A stretch of 64,000 nucleotides of DNA. Source: an uncultured Lachnospiraceae bacterium. Lineage in GTDB: Bacteria; Bacillota; Clostridia; Lachnospirales; Lachnospiraceae. The notes beneath the pieces are model-generated. The model worked only from the letters and a program-made list of their open reading frames with translations, was not told the DNA's origin and did no database searches. The stretch covers positions 62,001 to 126,000 of the forward strand of contig ONKG01000001.1 in the NCBI GenBank assembly GCA_900318375.1. Direction: 5' to 3'. Made by a program: the position numbers and the translations under genes. This document shows positions 9,212 through 17,772 of this stretch, in pieces (the stretch's first letter is position 1; each line of letters starts with the position of its first letter).

Positions 9212-9961
9212 ATGAATACGAGAAAGGAAAACACACCGGGAAGGCGGTTTTCAGGAGCCTTTCCCGCAGGAAAACTCAGAACAGTCCGGCCCATGTTCTG
9301 CTACATGATCTTCTACCTCATATCATTCTCCCTGATCGAGCAGTGGAACCGGCTGCATTACACAGTAATTCATACTGCCGTCGATGACGTGATTCCGTTT
9401 TGTCCGGCTTTCGTCATTCCGTATATCCTCTGGTTCCCATATGTCACAGTCTTCATTGTCTTTCTCCTGATGAAAAATGAAGACGCATACCACAGGCTCT
9501 GCACGGTACTGGCGATCGGTATGACAGTGTTCATCCTTGTATCCATCATCTTTCCGAACATCCATCTGCTTCGGCCGGAGACAATGCCGGAGGACAGTGT
9601 CTTAACCAAAATGGTCTCTCTGCTTTACCTGGCGGATACACCGACCAACCTGACCCCCAGCATCCATGTGTTCAACAGCCTCGGGATCATGGCGGCGGCC
9701 TGGGAATGGGACTGGCGCACCGATTCCGGATACAGCTATTCCGGGACAGCCCGCGGTTTCTGGAGAATGGTCATCACAGTGCTCGGAATCCTGATCATTC
9801 TTTCCACAATGATGATCAAACAGCACTCATTCTCGGATGTAGTGATCGCACTGGGATTTTTCTTTTTCACTTATGTCCTTGTATACCGCTTCGATTTCAT
9901 GTTTATCGGAGGAAAGAACGTACGCCGTCCTGCGCTGCGTCCGAGATCTGCAAGGTCATAA
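9212..9961 (+). CDS. PAP2-family membrane phosphatase (inositolphosphotransferase-like)
   Basis: 249 residues with about five or six hydrophobic segments. The PAP2 signature is present in modified form: LRPETM (motif 1 position), TPSIHVFNS (the P-S-x-H motif) and STMMIKQHSFSDV, which carries the catalytic His and the Asp four residues later. This pattern matches the PAP2_3/AUR1-like subgroup better than classic lipid phosphatases. It probably acts on a lipid phosphate at the membrane face, but the substrate is unknown. ATG 9212 follows AGAGG. It is a single-gene unit ending at the terminator near 10061. Confidence 0.8.
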   Translation: MNTRKENTPGRRFSGAFPAGKLRTVRPMFCYMIFYLISFSLIEQWNRLHYTVIHTAVDDVIPFCPAFVIPYILWFPYVTVFIVFLLMKNEDAYHRLCTVLAIGMTVFILVSIIFPNIHLLRPETMPEDSVLTKMVSLLYLADTPTNLTPSIHVFNSLGIMAAAWEWDWRTDSGYSYSGTARGFWRMVITVLGILIILSTMMIKQHSFSDVVIALGFFFFTYVLVYRFDFMFIGGKNVRRPALRPRSARS

Positions 9962-10060
9962 TATAAAAGCCAGGGGCTGACAGCCGGAACTTCCGGGGCC
10001 GACAGCCGGACCTGCATGATCATTAATTATGATCATTAAATAATAGATCGAATATCAAAA

Positions 10061-10093
10061 AACCTGCCGCTTGCCTGCGGCAGGTTTTCTTTG
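10061..10093 (+). terminator. Strong terminator after the PAP2 gene
   Basis: CCTGCCGC and GCGGCAGG pair perfectly and are followed by TTTTCTTTGTTT. The preceding A run makes it potentially bidirectional, which would also serve the convergent LCP gene. Confidence 0.85.
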
Positions 10094-10130
10094 TTTATTG
10101 TGCTTATTCAGTGCTTATTCAGGTTTTCCC

Positions 10131-10194
10131 TGCTTATTATTCTAAATGCTTATTATTCTAAATGCTTATCATTCTAAATGCTTATCGTTCTAAA
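10131..10194. repeat. 16-bp tandem repeat, four copies
   Basis: TGCTTATTATTCTAAA repeats at 10131, 10147, 10163 and 10179, with only one or two substitutions in the later copies. Two shorter TGCTTATTCAG copies precede it. It sits between the convergent PAP2 and LCP genes. Confidence 0.9.
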
Positions 10195-10267
10195 TGTTTA
10201 TTATATCCAGCCTATTATTAAATGCTCATTATTTAAAGATTGTTATTATAAGTTTTATGTATAAAAA

Positions 10268-11800
10268 TTATTCCTTGGAGCTTTTCCCGGATTTGTCTTT
10301 TTCCTCATCCTCGGGTCTCTCTTCCAGGATCATCCTCATGCGGGCGGTATTCTTTTTGACACTGTATTCATCGGGCAGTGTGACGGAAAGTACGCCGCCG
10401 GAGTAGGTATTCATCATGCCGCTGCCGCCGCTGTCCGCGGCCTGGCGGAGGATGGTCCATTCCGTGCCCTCCGAAAGCTGCTGATTGATCAGCTCTGCGA
10501 TCTTGCTCTCGGGCATATCTGTCTGGAAAGAGCCGCTCATACTGTCGAGCAGGGCGCTGGCTTTTACGATCAGAGTGGGAGAAGTCACCTTCTCGATAAT
10601 GGCCTTCAGGACGGCCTCCTGATCCTTGCCTCGCTGATTGTCACCATCCGGGAAGCTGTAGCGCTCGCGGCAGAAGGCGAGGGCCTCGCGGCCGTTCAGA
10701 TGATTCCACCCCTGGTTGATATGGACTTCTTCATCAGTAAAGCAGTCGAAATCATAATCAGACCAGACATCAACGCCGTCGATCGCATCGACAACGTCGA
10801 TCAGTGTCGTAAAGTTGACACGGACATAATAAGTAATATCAATGTGATAGAGATTTTCCAGCGTCCTGATCGAGGCATCTTCGCCGTAGATTCCGGCATG
10901 TGTCAGCTTGTCTTTCTGACCGTAGGAAACATCCGGGATCTCCACGTAGTAATCGCGGGGAGTCGTGGTCATCAGGATCTTCTTGGTCTTGGGATTGATC
11001 GTGACAATGATATTGACATCGCTGCGGCTGGACTGTGAGATGTCTCCCTTGACGTCAATTCCGCTGATCAGCAGGTTAAAGGGCTCTCCGGGTTCAACCG
11101 ATTCGTATTCCATCTCAGTGCGGATCTCATACTTGTCAACGACACGCACATTGTCGGCATAGGAGTCAATGACCTCCTCCAGAACGGAGCTGTAGGCTTC
11201 TCTGTAGACTGCAGCGTCCACTTCTTTTTCCATCAGGGCACGTGCTGCTTCGACGGCCGTACTGTAAGAATTATATTCTATATCTTCGACGTTCTCGAGC
11301 GCCATCTCCCTGCGGAGTGTCTCCAGCAGCGTCTCCTTCTCTTCCTTGGACAGATCATCTACAATACCGAACTTGCTTCCCTGAAGATCGGCTATTCCCT
11401 CAGCGTCATTGTCGCTCCGGACAATGACGTTCAGATATTCCGTCTTGACAGAACTCTCGGAATTCTTGAGAAGGTTCATAGTCCGATAGAGATAATTGCT
11501 TCCTATCAGCTGGGCGACCACCATGATCAGGCTCAGAAAGATCGCCAGTATTCTGGTCTTTCTGCTGCGGATACTGACCAGCAATACCACCAGCAATACC
11601 AGAACCGCCAGAACAGCGAAGCAGATCATTATGTACTTCCAGGGGATCATCCCCGTTCCGTTGAGGAGATATATAAACAGTGCTGCCGTGACGGCCTGCA
11701 GAAGAGAGAAGACCGCCCCTGCGGCGCGCAGCTTTGCCGAGGAAAACCCCTTCTTTGCTTTCTTATTATCCTGACTTGATCCGTTCTCGTTCTCCGACAT
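10268..11800 (-). CDS. LytR-CpsA-Psr (LCP) family cell-wall polymer ligase
   Basis: 510 residues. Three hydrophobic helices near the N-terminus anchor it; an extracellular accessory domain (about residues 115-235) precedes the LCP domain, recognised by NLLISGIDVKGDISQSSRSDVNI, TTPRDYYVEIP and LNGREALAFCRERYSF. The conserved Arg and Asp residues that bind polyprenyl pyrophosphate are present. LCP enzymes transfer teichoic acids or capsule from a lipid carrier to peptidoglycan. ATG 11800 is preferred to ATG 11833 because AAGGATGG lies before it and none precedes the longer start. It follows the phosphatase gene by 36 bases, suggesting one operon. Confidence 0.92.
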   Translation of the reverse strand: MSENENGSSQDNKKAKKGFSSAKLRAAGAVFSLLQAVTAALFIYLLNGTGMIPWKYIMICFAVLAVLVLLVVLLVSIRSRKTRILAIFLSLIMVVAQLIGSNYLYRTMNLLKNSESSVKTEYLNVIVRSDNDAEGIADLQGSKFGIVDDLSKEEKETLLETLRREMALENVEDIEYNSYSTAVEAARALMEKEVDAAVYREAYSSVLEEVIDSYADNVRVVDKYEIRTEMEYESVEPGEPFNLLISGIDVKGDISQSSRSDVNIIVTINPKTKKILMTTTPRDYYVEIPDVSYGQKDKLTHAGIYGEDASIRTLENLYHIDITYYVRVNFTTLIDVVDAIDGVDVWSDYDFDCFTDEEVHINQGWNHLNGREALAFCRERYSFPDGDNQRGKDQEAVLKAIIEKVTSPTLIVKASALLDSMSGSFQTDMPESKIAELINQQLSEGTEWTILRQAADSGGSGMMNTYSGGVLSVTLPDEYSVKKNTARMRMILEERPEDEEKDKSGKSSKE

Positions 11801-11836
11801 CAAAACACCATCCTTTTTACCTGTTGTCGACATTCT

Positions 11837-12538
11837 TTAATTCTTTTTCTGCACATTGGATTGTACGGAAGTAACCAGAAATGTCCCGTCATCGCGAATC
11901 ACCATGCCTGTCAGACGGTTGCCGTATACACACCCCGTGTCCAGAGCTATCATACCCGTTTCAGGGAGCACTGTCCAGACATCTTCTTTGATTTTCCCAT
12001 ACTGACCCCCGAGAAAATAGAGGGGTACGCGATAGGGTGTGTGTCCTGTCATCACCGTTTTTCCCGAATAATCCGTCCCCCGCCCCCAGATCAGAGTCTC
12101 GATCTGGTTCTTTTCCGGATCAGGATCGTCCAGCGAAGCATGCACACAGTTGAATGTTTCTGTCACATAATAATAGGGCATCGCCTCATACCAGTCCAGA
12201 AATTCCTGAATGCGGTGCTTATGATGCAGGAAAGAATAGACTGTCTTTTCGCCGCTGTTATAATACCATAAATCCTTATTTCTGCCACCCTCTGCGATAG
12301 CATCCAGCATCATCTGTTCATGATTTCCGCGGATCAGGACGCAGCGGTCTCCCATTCTTTCCTTCAGTTCCCGAAGAAAAACAAAGGTCTCATAAATCCT
12401 GGGGCCTCTGTCGATCGTATCGCCCAGATTGATCAGAGTATCAATTTCCTCATTGAAATCCATTTTCCTCAGGAGCTCTCTGCATTCATCATAGCATCCA
12501 TGGATATCTGTGATGATAAGTGTCCTGCTTTTCTCCAC
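11837..12538 (-). CDS. Metallophosphoesterase (PrpE/ApaH-like Ser/Thr phosphatase family)
   Basis: 233 residues with the complete PPP-family metal-binding set: DIHGC, GDTIDRGP, RGNHE, and GHTP. The start is GTG 12538, six bases after AAAGGAG. Relatives hydrolyse phosphoproteins or diadenosine tetraphosphate, and the substrate here cannot be told from sequence. It is cytosolic, and sits directly upstream of the LCP gene in the same orientation. Confidence 0.88.
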   Translation of the reverse strand: MEKSRTLIITDIHGCYDECRELLRKMDFNEEIDTLINLGDTIDRGPRIYETFVFLRELKERMGDRCVLIRGNHEQMMLDAIAEGGRNKDLWYYNSGEKTVYSFLHHKHRIQEFLDWYEAMPYYYVTETFNCVHASLDDPDPEKNQIETLIWGRGTDYSGKTVMTGHTPYRVPLYFLGGQYGKIKEDVWTVLPETGMIALDTGCVYGNRLTGMVIRDDGTFLVTSVQSNVQKKN

Positions 12539-12642
12539 TGCCTTCTCCTTTCGGGTTGCTGTCTGCTTCTGTTCACTTAAGCCAGATCATTGACTAAGCC
12601 AGATCATCGACCTCAATCCTTTTTAAAGTCTGCCGTCGTTTT

Positions 12643-12972
12643 TTATTTATTCTCCTGGAAATCCACATCCCGGAAGACACAGCCGTATTTCTTCATAAAG
12701 ATAAAACTGCTGTCAGGAAGTTCCTTTTCCGCATCGTACAGAACACGGCGGAAACGTCCGAAATAATCCGGTGCCGCCTCCTTCAGTTCCTCCCATCCGA
12801 TCAGACAGACGTACATGGGAACAGAGATGTCGGTCAGCGCATCATACAGGGCATCCAGGTTCCCCCCGTACCAGAAAGGGAACTGAAACGCTTCGTCCAG
12901 CCGCTGATGGAGCGATTTCCGGTCAGACACACCGGACAGGTCTATGATAAGATTCTGTGTTTTTTCCTTCAT
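12643..12972 (-). CDS. Barstar-family RNase inhibitor
   Basis: 109 residues matching barstar: FWYGGNLDALYDALTD aligns with YYGENLDALWDCLTG of the Bacillus inhibitor, keeping both Asp residues (35 and 39 in barstar) that contact the barnase active site. The start codon overlaps the stop codon of the barnase-like gene upstream (TAATG), indicating translational coupling so that inhibitor is made with the toxin. It has no signal peptide and should stay in the cytosol. Confidence 0.92.
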   Translation of the reverse strand: MKEKTQNLIIDLSGVSDRKSLHQRLDEAFQFPFWYGGNLDALYDALTDISVPMYVCLIGWEELKEAAPDYFGRFRRVLYDAEKELPDSSFIFMKKYGCVFRDVDFQENK

Positions 12973-13658
12973 TAGTCGCTGCTCCCATACAGAAGTGTAA
13001 ACGTTTCATAATGGTCATTTGTGTAATAGATCCGGCCGTCATCCGAATAGACCAGACGCTCTGCTCCCCTGCGCGCGGCTCTGAGAGTATTGATATCACA
13101 TTCGTGATAGTTCCCGTCCGGCAGGACACCCTCATAGTTTCCGAAGCGGTCTCCGCCGATGCACATGCCGGGTGCGTAGTCCTCGAGGGATCCGCCTGAC
13201 CAGCCCAGTGCCTTTGCCTCTTTTTTGGTCATAAAATTGAGGGGCAGTTTTCCATAGGTGTGAATATAGAGAGCAACGTCCTCCATCGTCGTGTAGACGC
13301 CGTTCTCCTCGATTTCCCCGCTGCCTGAGGACTGATCCTTTTGCTCAGAGGAATCGTTGTCGGAATCCTGATCGTAGGAATCACCCTCCTGCTTATATCC
13401 TTCCGACTCCTCTCCTCCATAATCCGACTCCGGATCATAATTGTCCGCGTTGTCCTGTGCGTCCGCTTCCTGCTGATCATCAAACACATCGGACCCGGGA
13501 GTGTCAGAGGCGGCTTCGAGCTGCTGCAGCTCCTGCTGCTCCTCGTCCTGCCCCTTGTCCGCCGCTCCGGATTTGCCGCAGCCGCCTGCCAGTACCAGCA
13601 GTATGCACAGGAAAGGAATCAAAAGCCATCTTTTCCAGTTGATTTTCTGCGTCTTCAT
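12972..13658 (-). CDS. Lipid-anchored barnase-like guanyl-preferring RNase
   Basis: 228 residues. A lipoprotein signal peptide ends at LVLAGGC with Cys 27. Residues about 28-118 form a long Asp/Glu/Ser-rich linker, and residues about 120-226 match barnase (YIHTYGKLPLNFMTKKEA, IGGDRFGNYEG). All four catalytic positions are kept: Glu 186, Arg 197, Arg 201 and His 216 correspond to barnase Glu73, Arg83, Arg87 and His102, with identical spacing between the last three. Classic barnase is freely secreted, whereas this one should remain attached to the outer membrane face. It is coupled to barstar downstream. ATG 13658 follows AAGGAG at a longish 13 bases. A role in nutrient RNA degradation or in competition is inferred. 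Confidence 0.92.
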   Translation of the reverse strand: MKTQKINWKRWLLIPFLCILLVLAGGCGKSGAADKGQDEEQQELQQLEAASDTPGSDVFDDQQEADAQDNADNYDPESDYGGEESEGYKQEGDSYDQDSDNDSSEQKDQSSGSGEIEENGVYTTMEDVALYIHTYGKLPLNFMTKKEAKALGWSGGSLEDYAPGMCIGGDRFGNYEGVLPDGNYHECDINTLRAARRGAERLVYSDDGRIYYTNDHYETFTLLYGSSD

Positions 13659-13794
13659 ATCTGCCCGCTGTCTCCTTTTCTATCAGTTCTGTCAGAGAAC
13701 CTTCTGTCAAGTCGTAATTGTACAGACCCGCTTCAATCGCGAGGGAATATCGGATTCAGGGCTTCCCGTAAGCCCTGCTGCCTTGCTGCGTTTC

Positions 13795-16467
13795 TTATCT
13801 TCGGGATACGATTCTGCCGTGGGCATGCAGCACCGGCGTCAATGTACGAATGACCTTGTCGATTTCAATGGGTTTGGCGATAAAGGCATCCATGCCCGCC
13901 TCCAGACATTTTCTCATGTCCTCCTCGAACACATTCGCAGTCATAGCAACGATCGGGATGCCGGCGTGGTCCAGATCCTGCATGCTGCGGATCCTCGACG
14001 TTGCCTCATACCCGTCCATGACAGGCATCTGTACATCCATCAGGATGGCATCATAATAATTCTTTTGGGAAACAGCTACCATGCGGACAGCATCCCGTCC
14101 GTTGACAGCACATTCAACCTCGAATCCCGCTTCTCTGAGCAGTTCACAGGCAATCTCCATGTTGAGTTCGTTGTCCTCGACGACAAGGATTCTCTTGCCC
14201 CTGGGGTCAAGGTTCACAAAGAGCTCGGGAGAACTGAAATCCCTTTCTTTATCTGGATCCGGCCATACAGACCGGTTGAAATCTCTCTCACTGCTGTCTT
14301 CCGGGGCTGCCGGATCTCCGGGGCTTGAGGGTCTGTCCCCGACAATGACCGGCAAGCCGCCGGCTCTTGATTTATTGTCATTGTTTGCCTGCAGGCGCAG
14401 AGAAATGTGAATGACGATTTCCGTCCCCACCCCCTGCTCGGTATAGACATCGATCGTACCGCCCATGGTTTCGACGATTCCCTTGCAGATCGCCATTCCG
14501 AGACCATTGCCCGGCAGGCGGCTGACAGTGGAATTGTACTCTCTCTCAAAAGGCTCGAAAATATGGCTGGCAAACTCCTCGCCCATGCCGATCCCGTTAT
14601 CCTTGACGCTGATCCTGAGAGAGGCATATCCCTTGGGCGCAGGCTCCTCCTCTTCAATCTCCAGACTGAGTTTTCCGCCCTTTCCGGTAAATTTCACTGC
14701 ATTGTTCAGCAGATTCAGCAGGAGCTGCCGCATGACCAGCGGATCGTAATGATAGAGCATCTCCGAATCAGGCCTCATCACAATTGAGAGTTCCTGTCCC
14801 TTTTCCCGGATCTGGGGAAGCAGCGCATCCTGTACATAATGGACGGTGTCAAGCAGCGAGGCGTCCGTCTCATGCAGCTTCATACGTCCGCTCTCGATCC
14901 TGCTCATGTCCAGGACATTATTGATCAGCTCCAGAAGGTGATCGCCGGATTCCTGTATTTTTTCCAGACAGTCCTTTACCCGGGCACTGTCATCAAGATG
15001 TCCCAGAGCTATGTGCGTAAAGCCAAGGATCGCATTCATCGGTGTACGTATATCATGGGACATATTTGTCAGAAACAGGCTCTTGGCCCGGTCCGCGTTT
15101 CTGGCCCTCTCCAGGGCATTCTCCAAAAGGCGCCTCTGCTGCTGTTCAGCTCGCCGTTCCTCCTCAATGCAGGCAAAACCGATCACCAGCTCTGCGACAG
15201 GATCATCGATATTTCCCACACGGACAATTTTAGCCCTGTAATATAAAGGTCCCCTGGATTTTCCCGCACGGAAGGTAAAGAAAAAGATCCTTTTTCCCTC
15301 CATAGCCTGACGCAGTACATCGGCAGACAGAAAATGCAGGAATTTCTCCCTGTCCGATTCATAGACCGTCGCTTTGGCGAACATAGAAACAGTTTCTTTG
15401 AAAGATGGCACAAAGCAGTTTGAGTATTCTGACATGATGTGCTGATCTCTGCGGTAAATCTCATATGTATCCGTATTCAGATTCAGCAGATAAACCGTCG
15501 AATAGTCCAGGGAAAGCGCGGCAATCATATTCATACGCTGCCGGTTTTCCCTCTCGACGGATTTCTGCTCCGTGATATCCCGCATAACGAACAGACCGGT
15601 CACGTCCCCCGAAGCACGATCCTCTGCCAGAAAAACTGTCTCCCGCAGGAAAACATCGCATCCGTTTTTGTCTCTCACCTGATAGGTGAGATCGATGCGG
15701 TCGGTTCCGTTCCGATAAGCCTCAAGCAGGGAATCGCGGTTGATCAGGCGGTCAAACTCCCCTCTTTCCTCCATGAGGATAATGCGCTCCCGCCAGTTCT
15801 TCAAATGCAGCCTGAAGGGTCCCGGCACCTCCGCGCCCGGAGTGCTGTAAAACAGATCCGGATTATCCGATTCCGCAGAAAAAACCATGCCCTTGGTGAT
15901 ATTTATTTCAAAAACACCTGCCGCGTCCTCCAGGATCGCGCCTTTATATCTCTTCTCCTGTTCCAGCCTCTGCCGCAGGGCATTCAGATAGGACTCAAGA
16001 TCCTCCGTATACAGATTCCCTTCCGGCACAGCGATGGGAGTCCCCGCCGAAATGCGCTCCGGACCAGGCTGGCCGATCAGCACCAGTGCCGGAACTCCAT
16101 CCCTTTTTTCAAGCAGGCGGACATCGATTCTGATCCACCTGTCTTTATCCCTGAGCGGAAAAACAAAGCTGAAAAATGTCTTGCTGCTGAGCATGAGGCG
16201 TATGTTCTCACGGCTTCCCGCAGCTTCCCGCCAGGAAGCAAAAGAAGGATCCGGCAGACGATGACTGGTCATCCTGTTAAAGACAGAATACTGGTCGGCC
16301 TGCCTCATTATTTCTTCAATGACAGGATCCTTTTCTCTCTCATATAGGAGCAAGTAGCTGTCCTCATCCAGATCGACCAGAAAAACTCTGATGTAATCAG
16401 ATATGAATGATTTCAGGAGCATATCCGACAAACCGGAAAGTCCGTACTTCTCTTTATATTTTTCCAT
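13795..16467 (-). CDS. Hybrid sensor histidine kinase with C-terminal receiver
   Basis: About 890 residues, no membrane helix, so probably cytosolic or peripheral. PAS-like sensory regions occupy the first 440 residues, one ending in the PAC-like phrase [12 protein letters not shown]. The HisKA domain has [15 protein letters not shown] with His about 471, the HATPase has [17 protein letters not shown] and GNGLGMAIC, and a receiver domain carries Asp about 811 in [12 protein letters not shown]. No separate output regulator is nearby. The frame stays open up to 16629, but ATG 16467 is preferred: the upstream stretch includes a perfect CAAGATT/AATCTTG hairpin and looks like leader. The exact start is uncertain. 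Confidence 0.88.
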   Translation of the reverse strand: MEKYKEKYGLSGLSDMLLKSFISDYIRVFLVDLDEDSYLLLYEREKDPVIEEIMRQADQYSVFNRMTSHRLPDPSFASWREAAGSRENIRLMLSSKTFFSFVFPLRDKDRWIRIDVRLLEKRDGVPALVLIGQPGPERISAGTPIAVPEGNLYTEDLESYLNALRQRLEQEKRYKGAILEDAAGVFEINITKGMVFSAESDNPDLFYSTPGAEVPGPFRLHLKNWRERIILMEERGEFDRLINRDSLLEAYRNGTDRIDLTYQVRDKNGCDVFLRETVFLAEDRASGDVTGLFVMRDITEQKSVERENRQRMNMIAALSLDYSTVYLLNLNTDTYEIYRRDQHIMSEYSNCFVPSFKETVSMFAKATVYESDREKFLHFLSADVLRQAMEGKRIFFFTFRAGKSRGPLYYRAKIVRVGNIDDPVAELVIGFACIEEERRAEQQQRRLLENALERARNADRAKSLFLTNMSHDIRTPMNAILGFTHIALGHLDDSARVKDCLEKIQESGDHLLELINNVLDMSRIESGRMKLHETDASLLDTVHYVQDALLPQIREKGQELSIVMRPDSEMLYHYDPLVMRQLLLNLLNNAVKFTGKGGKLSLEIEEEEPAPKGYASLRISVKDNGIGMGEEFASHIFEPFEREYNSTVSRLPGNGLGMAICKGIVETMGGTIDVYTEQGVGTEIVIHISLRLQANNDNKSRAGGLPVIVGDRPSSPGDPAAPEDSSERDFNRSVWPDPDKERDFSSPELFVNLDPRGKRILVVEDNELNMEIACELLREAGFEVECAVNGRDAVRMVAVSQKNYYDAILMDVQMPVMDGYEATSRIRSMQDLDHAGIPIVAMTANVFEEDMRKCLEAGMDAFIAKPIEIDKVIRTLTPVLHAHGRIVSRR

Positions 16468-16677
16468 CCCGTACCCCATCTGTATACGACAATCACATTT
16501 GACAATCTTGCCGCCCGCCGGAGCGTCATCATATGCTCCGCATTTGTATGAGGCTTTTCGCGAAGGCGAAAACGGTGAACGATCAAAGATAAAAAATCTT
16601 GCAGCGGCAAGATTATTCAATCTTGACATCCGTTCATGCCAGTGATTATTCTAAAAAGCATAAATACGAATCAGACA

Positions 16678-16718
16678 CTTGCGGACATGGTTTTCTGTCC
16701 GCAGACATGTATGAATAA
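16678..16718 (+). repeat. Hairpin element, copy 1 (TTGCGG...CCGCA...CAGACATGTATGAATAAA)
   Basis: TGCGGACA pairs with TGTCCGCA, followed by GACATGTATGAATAAA. A related copy in the same orientation lies at 17679-17728. The two flank the SHOCT gene and the carrier-protein gene. Confidence 0.6.
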
Positions 16719-16772
16719 ACCTGCTGACAATCCGGCACAAGACCGGGGCAAAGCTGCGTAAAAGGATTAGTT

Positions 16773-17228
16773 ATGAAAAAAATCACGATCGAAGGAACCT
16801 ACACAACCCCCAATGCTGTTTTTCAGGACACATTCGTCAAGATCGGACGAAGCAAATACCAGTACGAAGACATTACAGATGTCCGGTCTGTCTCTTCTCC
16901 CGCACGCCTTGTCAACGGACTGGTACAGCTCTCTTTGAAAAACGGAGAGGTCCTGCATGTCACGTATTTTCTCAAAGATACCGAAAAGATGCGTCAGGCA
17001 ATGCAGATGGTCATGCCCTATGTCCGCAAAAACAAAGAGACCCACGAAGCTTCCGCCTTTCTCGAGAGCGACCTGTTCGGCACCCGCGATCAAAAGGATC
17101 AGAAAGAAGGCCTCAGCGTCGCTGACGAACTCCTCAAGCTGGCAAGCCTCAGGGATCGCGGCGACATTTCACAGGAGGAGTACGACCTGCTCAAATCCAG
17201 CCTGATCGAAAAAGTGAAAAAGCAGTAG
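16773..17228 (+). CDS. Small SHOCT-domain protein
   Basis: 151 residues. The last 35 residues (ADELLKLASLRDRGDISQEE) match the SHOCT short C-terminal domain, an oligomerisation module. The N-terminal part (IGRSKYQYEDITDVRS, LVQLSLKNGEVLHVTYF) looks like a small beta-rich PH-like domain. No signal peptide or membrane helix. ATG 16773 follows AAAGGATT. It is a single plus-strand gene between the sensor kinase and the dlt-like operon. Its role is unknown. Confidence 0.75.
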   Translation: MKKITIEGTYTTPNAVFQDTFVKIGRSKYQYEDITDVRSVSSPARLVNGLVQLSLKNGEVLHVTYFLKDTEKMRQAMQMVMPYVRKNKETHEASAFLESDLFGTRDQKDQKEGLSVADELLKLASLRDRGDISQEEYDLLKSSLIEKVKKQ

Positions 17229-17282
17229 GGTAGAGGCGGCCTTGCCGCACTCTGCCCCCGACCGCCCCGCGGCAAAAACATC
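17226..17282 (+). terminator. Hairpin family GGGTAGAGGCGGC, copy 1 (terminator-like)
   Basis: GGGTAGAG-gCGGC pairs with GCCG-CACTCTGCCC immediately after the SHOCT stop codon, followed by a CCCCGACCG motif. Related hairpins occur at 40196 and 44999. Confidence 0.65.
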
Positions 17283-17338
17283 CGGTGCGGAAAATCTTGA
17301 AATGACCGGGGCAAAAAAGCCCTGTATCGGCAGGATTT

Positions 17339-17578
17339 TTACTCTTCCTGAAGCTTTTCGATCAGCGCAAGGATCGCATCCACAGAGTTGAAATTCTCCG
17401 GACGAAGATCATTGACGTTGATGCTGATATCAAAAGTATCGTTGATCTCACTGACGATCGAGATAATATCAAAGGAATCAAGAAGCTGATTGTCAATCAG
17501 TGCAGTCTCGTTCTCAAAATCGATCTCAGGCCTGGTCTCCTCCAGGATTTCCATCAGTTCTTTTCTGTTCTCTTCCAT
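17339..17578 (-). CDS. Acyl/aminoacyl carrier protein (DltC-like)
   Basis: 79 residues, acidic, with the phosphopantetheine attachment serine in NQLLDSFDIISIVSEI. Last gene of a four-gene minus-strand operon with an SGNH protein, an MBOAT transferase and an adenylation enzyme. By analogy with Dlt it would carry the activated D-alanine (or another amino acid) to the membrane transferase. The cargo is inferred. Confidence 0.9.
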   Translation of the reverse strand: MEENRKELMEILEETRPEIDFENETALIDNQLLDSFDIISIVSEINDTFDISINVNDLRPENFNSVDAILALIEKLQEE

Positions 17579-17678
17579 TTTCTGTCCTCCATATCCGGCA
17601 CTCCCTGATGGGCTGCCCGTTTATCACGATAATATTTCCCGCTGCAGGATTCTGATACGGATTTGCCTTTATCACATA

Positions 17679-17728
17679 CTTGCGGCTGTGACCTCCTGTC
17701 CGCAAACATGCAGACATGTATGAATAAA
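17679..17728 (+). repeat. Hairpin element, copy 2
   Basis: TTGCGG pairs with CCGCAA and is followed by CAGACATGTATGAATAAA, sharing both ends with the element at 16678-16718. It lies between the carrier-protein and adenylation-enzyme genes. Confidence 0.6.
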
Positions 17729-17772
17729 GGCATTCCGCTTAAATCAGAAGCAGTGATTTTCTCAGTATTTAC

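Noticed and set aside
16468..16629. Longer N-terminus for the hybrid sensor kinase
   Set aside because: The extension contains a perfect hairpin and lacks a ribosome site; domain similarity begins after ATG 16467.
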